A stretch of 6,889 nucleotides of DNA, taken from assembly GCA_020061125.1 (NCBI GenBank), contig JAGUYV010000075.1:1-6889 (forward strand), in the 5' to 3' direction. Source of the stretch: a bacterium. GTDB taxonomy: Bacteria; UBP15; UBA6099; DSWB01. Below are positions 1 through 5,847 of this stretch, one piece after another; within the stretch, counting starts at the first letter, position 1; each line of letters begins with the position of its first letter. Under the pieces are notes generated by a model. That model was not told the origin of the DNA, searched no databases, and worked only from the letters and a program-made list of their open reading frames with translations. The translations under genes were made by a program, and so were the position numbers.

Positions 1-290
1 ACGCGCTTGACCGCGCCCTGCGCCGCCTGCTCGTTCCCATCTATCCCTTCCTCAAGCATGTGCGCCTCATGCGCTACGGCGTGCAGAACTCCACCAGCAG
101 CACCTCGTCCGAAGTCGAAGTCTTCATCCTCGCCAGCAACAAGCACGGAAAGCTCTACTTTTCCGAAGTTACCTCGGTGAGCGTGATCGAAGCCTCGTTC
201 TTCGCTCTGGCCAACATATACAACCGTTATTTCAAGGATGATTACGAGCAGAAAGCCGCACAATCCTCCGGTAAAAAGCAAGACGGTTAA
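1..290 (+). CDS. C-terminal end of a 2-isopropylmalate / citramalate synthase family protein (5' partial)
   Basis: Only the last 95 codons are present. The frame is open from base 3 and ends at TAA 288-290. The translation begins ALDRALRRLLVPIYPFLKHV, followed by VRLMRYGV, an alternating beta-strand segment (EVEVFILAS) and a final helix containing VIEASFFALANIYNRYF. This order resembles the C-terminal regulatory (LeuA dimer) domain of LeuA and especially CimA-type synthases, where ALDxALRKAL, VRLxDYKV and IIEASWxALxD occupy the same places. Such enzymes condense acetyl-CoA with a 2-keto acid at the head of leucine or isoleucine synthesis, and this domain carries feedback control. The adjacent ilvD supports that pathway. 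The catalytic TIM barrel is outside the window, so CimA, LeuA and homocitrate-synthase-like enzymes cannot be told apart. A GTG at base 60 is an internal codon, not the start. Confidence 0.72.
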   Translation, partial: ALDRALRRLLVPIYPFLKHVRLMRYGVQNSTSSTSSEVEVFILASNKHGKLYFSEVTSVSVIEASFFALANIYNRYFKDDYEQKAAQSSGKKQDG

Positions 291-321
291 CTCTTTGTAC
301 ATGAGAGAAATGGATCGCAAT

Positions 322-325
322 GGAG
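322..325 (+). promoter_or_regulatory. Probable ribosome binding site for ilvD
   Basis: GGAG lies 8 bases before the GTG at 334. It is the best-spaced Shine-Dalgarno-like sequence near any of the candidate ilvD starts (ATG 238, ATG 301, ATG 310, GTG 334) and is the main reason for preferring GTG 334. Confidence 0.4.
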
Positions 326-333
326 CCAGACCC

Positions 334-1977
334 GTGAAGAAACCGAAAAGCAACGACATATTCGACGCCAAAGATTTCCCGGTCAGTTTTGTGAGGCGGT
401 CCGTGTTTCAGGGCACGGGCGAGGATGTGGACGAAATGGCCGGCAAGCCGCTGGTCGCGGTGGTGAATTCCCACACGGAGATGAACCCCGGGCACATGCA
501 TCTGGGCGCTCTCGCGGAGCGCGTGAAGCAGGGCGTGCGCGCTGCGGGCGGCGTGCCCTTCGAGTTCAATGTCCCGGCCCCCTGCGACGGCATCGCCATG
601 GGACACCGCGGCATGAAGTACATCCTGGCCCAGCGCGATCTCATCGCCGACCTCGTGGAAACGCATGTGCGCAGCATGCGCTTCGACGCCGTTGTCATGA
701 TCGCAAGCTGCGACAAGATCGTGCCCGGCATGATCATCGCGGCCGCGCGCCTGGACCTGCCCGCCATCTTCATCACAGGCGGGCCGAACGCCATGGGCAT
801 CCGCTTCAGCCCCGGATTCAAGGGCAGCATCGCGCACAAGGACTACGACAACTCCATGGACAAGTTCGCCACGGCCACCTGCGCCACCTGCGGCTCGTGC
901 GAAATCATGGGAACCGCAAACACCTTCCAGTGCATGACCGAAGCCCTGGGCCTGTCCCTGCCCGGTTCGGCCACGATCCCGGCGTTCCACGCGGACAAGC
1001 TGCTGTTCGCGCGACGCGCGGGCGCGCGCGCCGTGGCCATGATCGAGCAGGAACTCACCGCCCGTAAAATCATCACGCCGCAGGCCCTGGAGAACGCGCT
1101 GGCCGTGGACCTGGCCATAGGCGGCTCAACCAACGCTGCGCTGCATCTGCCCGCTATCGCACATGCCATCGGCGCGTCGCTTCCGCTCTCAAAGTTCAAT
1201 GAATTCAACAAACGGATTCCCACAATCTGCGGCATCGCGCCCAACGGGCGCCACGGCCTGACCGACCTTCATGTCGCGGGCGGCATTCCGGCCGTGATGA
1301 AGGTTATCGCCGCGGATCTTCACGGAGACACGCTCTGCGTAAACGGCAAAACCGTTGCGGACATCGTGAAAACCGCGCGCATATTGAATGCGGAAGTCAT
1401 CCCCCCGCGGGACACGCCGCATCTGCCCGAAGGCGGCACCGTGGCGCTGTTCGGCAACCTCGCGCCCGACGGTTCGGTGATTAAACAGTCGGCCGTGGCT
1501 GAAGACATGCGCGTGTTTCAGGGGCCGGCGCGGGTGTTCGATTCCGAAGCGGACTGCCTGACGGCCATACGCGGGATGAAGCTCAAGGAGGGCGAGGTTC
1601 TGGTCATCCGCTACGAGGGGCCGCGCGGCGGTCCGGGCATGCCGGAAATGCTGGCCGTGACCATGGCCCTGGACCTGGGCGGGTACAAGAAAGTCGCGCT
1701 GGTCACGGACGGCCGGTTCTCGGGCGCCACCTCCGGCCCGTGCGTGGGGCATGTGTCGCCCGAGGCCTATTGCGGCGGCCCACTGGCCGTTCTGCAGGAC
1801 GGCGACATCGTGTCCATAGACATTCCCGGCCGGAGGCTTGATGTCGCGCTTTCGGAGCAGGAAATTCAGGACCGGCTGCGCAACTGGACGCCCGTGGAAA
1901 ACCCCGTGCCGCACGGATACATGGCTCGTTACCGCCGGCTCGTCGGCTCCGCGGCGCACGGCGCGGTATTGGATTAA
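334..1977 (+). CDS. ilvD: Dihydroxy-acid dehydratase (IlvD/Edd family)
   Basis: This enzyme dehydrates 2,3-dihydroxy-3-methyl acids to 2-keto acids, a shared step of valine, isoleucine and leucine synthesis in the cytoplasm, using an iron-sulfur cluster and Mg. From the GTG start it is 547 aa, normal for the shorter family members. Landmarks are VAVVNSHTEMNPGH (about 41-54), CDGIAMGH with Mg-ligand D85 (84-91), SCDK with cluster ligand C126 and K128 (125-128), CGSCEIMGTANT with ligand C189, GPRGGPGMPEM (429-439) and DGRFSGATSGPC with the catalytic serine S463. The first cysteine of [2Fe-2S]-type enzymes is valine here, as in E. coli-type IlvD. The start is uncertain. GTG 334 has GGAG at good spacing and places the conserved RRS at 20-22, ATG 310 or 301 would add 8 or 11 residues, and ATG 238 would overlap the preceding gene. 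Related sugar-acid dehydratases are a less likely alternative, given the neighbouring synthase. Confidence 0.93.
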   Translation: MKKPKSNDIFDAKDFPVSFVRRSVFQGTGEDVDEMAGKPLVAVVNSHTEMNPGHMHLGALAERVKQGVRAAGGVPFEFNVPAPCDGIAMGHRGMKYILAQRDLIADLVETHVRSMRFDAVVMIASCDKIVPGMIIAAARLDLPAIFITGGPNAMGIRFSPGFKGSIAHKDYDNSMDKFATATCATCGSCEIMGTANTFQCMTEALGLSLPGSATIPAFHADKLLFARRAGARAVAMIEQELTARKIITPQALENALAVDLAIGGSTNAALHLPAIAHAIGASLPLSKFNEFNKRIPTICGIAPNGRHGLTDLHVAGGIPAVMKVIAADLHGDTLCVNGKTVADIVKTARILNAEVIPPRDTPHLPEGGTVALFGNLAPDGSVIKQSAVAEDMRVFQGPARVFDSEADCLTAIRGMKLKEGEVLVIRYEGPRGGPGMPEMLAVTMALDLGGYKKVALVTDGRFSGATSGPCVGHVSPEAYCGGPLAVLQDGDIVSIDIPGRRLDVALSEQEIQDRLRNWTPVENPVPHGYMARYRRLVGSAAHGAVLD

Positions 1978-2104
1978 GCGCCCCGTCAAAACAAGCACGC
2001 GCGGCCCGCAGATTATATTTTCATTGTTGTCATCCCGCCGACAGGAACATCTTTAGAATTATTGTTGTTATGCGAATGGGAAGATTCTTGGGCATGGGGG
2101 CCGT
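1978..2104 (+). promoter_or_regulatory. AT-rich intergenic spacer, possible promoter of the receiver/HD-GYP/FapA unit
   Basis: This is the largest gap in the window and it is clearly AT-richer than its surroundings between about 2009 and 2072. Promoter-like hexamers are TTGTCA at 2027-2032 and TAGAAT at 2054-2059, each one mismatch from the sigma-70 consensus. Their 21-base spacing is too long for a standard promoter, while TTTAGA at 2052 gives 19. TATATT at 2014-2019 has no matching -35 box. I see no convincing hairpin-plus-T-tract terminator for ilvD here. A promoter is inferred mainly from position and composition. Confidence 0.3.
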
Positions 2105-2602
2105 ATGCCGGGCGCCGCGGAAGGCAAGATCGAAACCGGACTCAAGCACAGGGTGCTTGCGTACACCACGGATGTGGCCACGCGCTATCTGCTCGACATT
2201 TGCATAGATACCGGAAAATTTGAATTGCAGTACGCCAACACATCGGAAGACGCTTTCTCCGCGGCCGAGAAAAAGGGCGTTGACATCCTGGTGCTGGACA
2301 GCTCGGACGGGCAGCTCGGCGCGGACATTGTGCGCCGCATCGCCGATGCCAAGTGGAAGCACCTGGTGCGCGTGGTCCTGCTCATGGACAAGGCGCCCAA
2401 GCCCGGCAGCAACCACATGCAGCCCTTCGGCCCCTTCTGTATGCTCGAGGCGTTTTTCACCCGCCAGCGCCTCAACGCCACCCTCAACGAATCGCTCACT
2501 ATCAAGGACACCGGAAGCCGCGTGCGCGCGGACGACAAGTTCTTCGATGTCACCATCTTCAACAAACGCAGCGCGGATCAGAAGCAGGAACCCGAAGCAT
2601 AA
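2105..2602 (+). CDS. Small receiver-like (degenerate REC) protein
   Basis: This 165-aa protein looks like a single response-regulator receiver domain with no output domain. RVLAYTTD (16-23) matches strand 1, the A-T-S-E-D-A-F helix region near 44-54 matches the usual 'A.dg.eAl' segment, and DILVLDSSDG (60-69) matches strand 3 with D65 at the phospho-acceptor position. VRVVLLMD (88-95) matches strand 4 and QPFGPFCMLEAF (106-117) matches the usual KPF segment. The acidic pair after strand 1 is T21-T22, the strand-4 Thr/Ser is M94 and the strand-5 Lys is Q106, so normal Mg-dependent phosphorylation is doubtful. Residues 135-165 are a polar, probably loose tail. ATG 2105 follows a G run (2096-2100) by 4 bases and no other in-frame ATG lies just upstream. 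It lies 27 bases before the HD-GYP gene, suggesting co-expression and perhaps physical partnership. Receiver homology is from fold pattern only; the protein could be annotated as hypothetical. Confidence 0.75.
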   Translation: MPGAAEGKIETGLKHRVLAYTTDVATRYLLDICIDTGKFELQYANTSEDAFSAAEKKGVDILVLDSSDGQLGADIVRRIADAKWKHLVRVVLLMDKAPKPGSNHMQPFGPFCMLEAFFTRQRLNATLNESLTIKDTGSRVRADDKFFDVTIFNKRSADQKQEPEA

Positions 2603-2616
2603 CGGGATTTCGCGCT

Positions 2617-2626
2617 GGAAGCAGGA
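2617..2626 (+). promoter_or_regulatory. Ribosome binding site for the HD-GYP gene
   Basis: GGAAGCAGGA precedes ATG 2630. It offers GGAAG about 8 bases upstream or AGGA 3 bases upstream. It is one of the clearest Shine-Dalgarno-like sequences in the window and supports ATG 2630. Confidence 0.5.
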
Positions 2627-2629
2627 TCC

Positions 2630-3766
2630 ATGCCCGAGGAAAAAAAAGACAAGCGCGTCAAAGTCGTGGTGGGTGAGGAACTGCCCCGGGACATCACCTC
2701 CATGGACGGGTCCGTGGTGCTGTGCCGCAAGGGCACCCTGGTGACGCCCGAACTTATCGAGCGCCTGTCCAACTGGATTGTGGAGGAGGAGCCGCGCCTC
2801 ACGGACGGCGAGGAGCGCCCCAAACGCAAGGCCGCGCCGAGCCGCATGCGCGACGACATGCTCCGCCGCCTGGAATTCGAGCAGATCGTTTCCGAAAAAA
2901 CACGCGAGAGCCTGGAAAAGGGCGCCGAGAGCTTTTTCGGCGGCGTGACAAAAGATAAAAAGGGCGGCCGCATGGACCTGGCCGAACTCGAAGACGCCAT
3001 CCAGGAACTTGTGCAGGGCACCCCGGACAACCCCGATGTGCCGGTCAAACTCTTCGAACTCAAAAAGCACTCCTCGTACATGTACCAGCATTCCATCGAG
3101 TGCGGCATTCTCGCGTCCTTCGTGTCCACCACTTTGAACTACCATCCCATGGAAGTGAACAATTTCTCCATGTCCATGATGGTTCACGACACGGGCATCC
3201 TCGAGGTGCCGCTGGAGGTGCTGGACAAGGACGGCCCGCTGGCGGATGACGAATGGCAACGCATCAAGGGCCACACGCGCCGCGGCTTCGAGGTGCTCAA
3301 GCGCGTTCCGGGCATTGATCCCCTGGCCCTGCTCATGGCCATGGGGCACCACGCCTACGCCGACGGCTCCGGGTATCCGCAGGAGGTGGACTTCAACGAG
3401 TTGCCGCCCCTGGTGCATCTGGGCGCGGTCATCAACCACTTCGAGGCCCTCACCTCGGAGCGCCCCTACCGGCCCGCGTATTCCCTGTACGACGCCATGC
3501 GCATCATTCTGCGCCAGCGCGAGAAATACCACCCTGCGGCGCTCGAAAATTTTGTGCGCGTTGTCGGCATCTATCCCATCTCCACCTTCGTCCAACTTAA
3601 CACCGGCGAGGTCGGTGTCGTGGTGCGCAACAACCAGGACGGCCTGTTCCTGCCAGAAGTCAAGCTCGTGCTCGATCAGACCGGAAAGCCCTATCAAAAA
3701 GAAATTATCGTCAACCTGCTCGAAGAGCAGGATCGCGTCATCACCGGCGTGCGCGAATCCATTTAG
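2630..3766 (+). CDS. HD-GYP domain protein with altered active-site residues (c-di-GMP phosphodiesterase family)
   Basis: The 378-aa protein has an N-terminal strand-rich segment (residues 10-52, including a DGSVVLCRKGTLVT turn) typical of the leader before HD-GYP domains. A charged linker follows (53-115), then an HD-GYP domain (about 145-320) and a short beta-rich tail (320-378). Family members hydrolyse c-di-GMP with a two- or three-metal centre. Visible ligands and motifs are H154, HD at 186-187, H215, HH at 240-241, DGSGYP at 245-250 and LTSERPYRP at 274-282. Three canonical positions differ: HDIGK reads HDTGI (Lys to I190), HHE reads HHA (A242), and the Asp of the 'aDxfDA' segment is N269, with E272 replacing the second Asp. 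The GYP signature is intact. Activity may be reduced, changed or lost, leaving ligand binding. No membrane segment is evident. It sits between the receiver-like gene and fapA with gaps of 27 and 41 bases. Confidence 0.92.
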   Translation: MPEEKKDKRVKVVVGEELPRDITSMDGSVVLCRKGTLVTPELIERLSNWIVEEEPRLTDGEERPKRKAAPSRMRDDMLRRLEFEQIVSEKTRESLEKGAESFFGGVTKDKKGGRMDLAELEDAIQELVQGTPDNPDVPVKLFELKKHSSYMYQHSIECGILASFVSTTLNYHPMEVNNFSMSMMVHDTGILEVPLEVLDKDGPLADDEWQRIKGHTRRGFEVLKRVPGIDPLALLMAMGHHAYADGSGYPQEVDFNELPPLVHLGAVINHFEALTSERPYRPAYSLYDAMRIILRQREKYHPAALENFVRVVGIYPISTFVQLNTGEVGVVVRNNQDGLFLPEVKLVLDQTGKPYQKEIIVNLLEEQDRVITGVRESI

Positions 3767-3807
3767 TACGCGCCGGGAGCAAATAAACCGGATCGGCCGT
3801 TTCCGCC

Positions 3808-5787
3808 ATGAACCTGGACCTGCTGAAAAAGAAACAGGATGCGATCTTCCAGATCGAGGCTGTGCCCGTGGCGCCCAAGCAGCGCAATTTCCGCGTGCAG
3901 GTGAGCGTTGCCGACCGCGACATGTCCGCGTTCGTGAGGATCATTCCCGTGGGCAAGCCCGAGGAGCATGTGCCGGTCACGGAAGTGGACATTCTGCTCA
4001 AGCTGTACTCCGCGGGCGTGCGTCTCGGCATTGACTACGATCGCGTCGGGCAGATAGTGGCGCGCATGCAGTACAACAAAGATGTGCTTGTGGCCATCGG
4101 CGAGGAACCGATCAAGGGCGAACCGGCGCGGCTCGAGCCCAAAGTGCATCTCGAGGAATTCACCACCGCGGAGCTGCTCAAGCAGTTTCCGGGCCAGGAA
4201 ATCCGGCGCGGCGTGCCCGTGGATCTGGACGAGGTCATTGTTGAGAAGATACCGGCCACGATCGGCGTGCCCGGATACACCGTGCGCGGCCGCCGCATTG
4301 ACCCCGAGCCGGGTGACGATGTGCAATTCCAGTTCGGAGACGGCGTGCGCGTGAACGACGACAAAACCGCGCTCGTGGCCGCCATGCCCGGCATGGTTGG
4401 CCTGTCCAAAGACATGATCGGCGTCAAGGATGCCGAATACGAGCAGTGGAAAGCGGAGATCAAGCTGCGGCGCGACAACATGGAGGCCGTGCTCACCATC
4501 ATCCCCGGTCTCACAAAGCAGCCCGATTTCGACGAGTCCTGGTACCGCGAAATCCTGGATGACTACAACATAAAATTCGGCGCGGACCGCGACGGGCACC
4601 GGTTCATCCCCGACAAAGTGCGCGGTACTTATGTTCGCACCGTGGCCGAGGGCGAGCCGCCGCTCCCGGGCGAGGACGCAAAGCTCATCGAGCGCTACCG
4701 CGAGAGCGCGGACCCGGGACAGCGCATTTTCCCGGTGCAGGCCGGGCAGGTGATTGTGGAAAAGAAGCCGCCCGCCAAGGGTGCGCGGGGCCGCAATGTG
4801 TTGGACGAACCCGTGCAGCCCTCGCCGGGAAATGATTTCGATCTCGTTGCCGGACCCAATACCGCATTGAGCAGCGACGGGCTGAAGATCACGGCCACAG
4901 TGGACGGATTTGTGAGCCGCATCAAGGATGCCTGGACCGTGGCGCCGGCCATGCAGGTGGACCCCGCATCAGGCACGCTGCCGCGGCGCATCAACCACGA
5001 CGGCGTGGTGCGCGTACTCGGAAGCCTGCCCCGCGGGCACATGATCGTGGCCGCGCACCATGTGGAGATTCTGGGCGATGTGTCCGAAGCCGAGGTGGTT
5101 GCCGGCGGCACCCTGCATGTGCATGGCGCGGTCCAGGAGTGCATCCGCACCAAGGTGCAGTGCGGCGCGGACATGTATGTGGGATCGGCGCGGCGCGCGC
5201 GCCTGCGCGCCGACGGCGCGGTGTACATCAAGGAAGCCGCGCGCGAGTGCAACATCATTGCGGGCGGCGGCCTGTTCGGCGAAACCCCCAAAGCGTCCGT
5301 GGCCGGAGGCCGCACCGTGATCGGCAACGGCGCGGACATCGCCTCCATCGGCGCCGTGCCAAAAGTCGCCACCATCATCTACGCGGGCGTTCCCTATGTG
5401 CTCCGTGTGCGCTTCGAGCAGACCTCCCGCGAGGTCATGGCCCTGCAGCAGAAACTCGATCTTGTGAATGCGCCCCTGATCAATCTGCATAAGAAACTGC
5501 TGGCCAAGCAGATTTCCAAACAGGAAATTCTGATGTACCGCAAGCTCAAACTGGCGCGCGAAACCCTGACCGAACGCCTGCGCCTGCGCAGGGCTTTGTT
5601 TGAGAAGCTCAACGAAGCCGTACGCGCCACGAGCCGCAATTCGCGCGTGCGCGTCACGGACGCCGCATTCGCGGGCGCGGTCATCGCCATCGGCACGAGG
5701 CCCCACAAAATTGAGGTCCGCACCGCCAAGTCCGAATTCCACCTCGACGACGACGGCAAGCATGTCGTGGTCCGGAAATTTTCTTGA
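3808..5787 (+). CDS. fapA: FapA/DUF342 family protein, long form with duplicated N-terminal module
   Basis: The 659-aa protein matches the FapA (flagellar assembly protein A, DUF342) architecture. Module 1 (about 41-200) holds LYSAGVRLGIDYDRVGQIV, VLVAIGEEPIKGE, then GVPGYTVRGRRIDPEPGDD and VAAMPGMVGL. A second, more diverged copy (about 226-372) holds ILDDYNIKFGAD, TVAEGEPPLPGED, then GARGRNVLDEPVQPSPGND and ITATVDGFVSR. A right-handed beta-helix-like section follows (about 398-515), with short strands such as VEILGDVSEAEVVAGGTLHV. Next is a helical, probably coiled-coil arm (about 535-607), then the usual closing segment with FAGAVIAIGT (621-630). No signal peptide or membrane helix is visible. 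In Vibrio, FapA affects polar flagellar assembly; elsewhere its role is mostly unknown. An in-frame TAA at 3784 limits the start to ATG 3808, which lacks a clear Shine-Dalgarno (GGGAG at 3775-3779 is too far). It is probably translated from the same message as the HD-GYP gene. The symbol reflects family, not proven function. Confidence 0.9.
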   Translation: MNLDLLKKKQDAIFQIEAVPVAPKQRNFRVQVSVADRDMSAFVRIIPVGKPEEHVPVTEVDILLKLYSAGVRLGIDYDRVGQIVARMQYNKDVLVAIGEEPIKGEPARLEPKVHLEEFTTAELLKQFPGQEIRRGVPVDLDEVIVEKIPATIGVPGYTVRGRRIDPEPGDDVQFQFGDGVRVNDDKTALVAAMPGMVGLSKDMIGVKDAEYEQWKAEIKLRRDNMEAVLTIIPGLTKQPDFDESWYREILDDYNIKFGADRDGHRFIPDKVRGTYVRTVAEGEPPLPGEDAKLIERYRESADPGQRIFPVQAGQVIVEKKPPAKGARGRNVLDEPVQPSPGNDFDLVAGPNTALSSDGLKITATVDGFVSRIKDAWTVAPAMQVDPASGTLPRRINHDGVVRVLGSLPRGHMIVAAHHVEILGDVSEAEVVAGGTLHVHGAVQECIRTKVQCGADMYVGSARRARLRADGAVYIKEAARECNIIAGGGLFGETPKASVAGGRTVIGNGADIASIGAVPKVATIIYAGVPYVLRVRFEQTSREVMALQQKLDLVNAPLINLHKKLLAKQISKQEILMYRKLKLARETLTERLRLRRALFEKLNEAVRATSRNSRVRVTDAAFAGAVIAIGTRPHKIEVRTAKSEFHLDDDGKHVVVRKFS

Positions 5788-5834
5788 ACAACGCAAAACC
5801 GCGGCCGGCGTTCGCGAACCGTGCGCAAGCGGCC

Positions 5835-5840
5835 TATACT
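5835..5840 (+). promoter_or_regulatory. Possible -10 box just upstream of the rlmD start
   Basis: TATACT is one mismatch from TATAAT and ends 7 bases before ATG 5848, so transcription could start at or next to the initiator codon. The -35 region is weak (TTCGCG at 5811-5816, 18-base spacer). It may be chance, and the gene may be read from the upstream operon instead. Confidence 0.25.
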
Positions 5841-5847
5841 ATGTGCC

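Noticed and set aside
238-333. Upstream extension of ilvD to ATG 238
   Set aside because: It would overlap the preceding gene by 53 bases and add a polar N-terminus not expected in the family; GTG 334 or ATG 310 fits better.
232-990. 252-aa open frame on the - strand within ilvD
   Set aside because: Antisense shadow of conserved IlvD coding sequence; no family-like motifs in its translation. The same applies to the - strand frames at 1189-1998, 3763-4599, 4969-5796 and 6031-6624.
2220-2744. 174-aa + strand frame overlapping the receiver-like gene
   Set aside because: Composition dominated by Ser, Arg, Pro and Ala, typical of a shifted frame; it overlaps two better-supported genes.
2030-3697. 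555-aa open frame on the - strand covering the receiver-like and HD-GYP genes
   Set aside because: Its translation is rich in His, Val, Ala and Gly without recognisable motifs, as expected for the antisense of GC-rich codons, while the + strand encodes clear domains over the same bases.
5192-5211. Strong GC inverted repeat (7-base arms, 6-base loop)
   Set aside because: It lies inside fapA where the codons spell an Arg/Ala-rich stretch; no T-tract follows, and such palindromes arise easily in GCG/CGC-rich coding DNA.
5788-5847. Possible terminator between fapA and rlmD
   Set aside because: Only short imperfect pairings such as the TTCGCGAA palindrome are present and no run of T follows.
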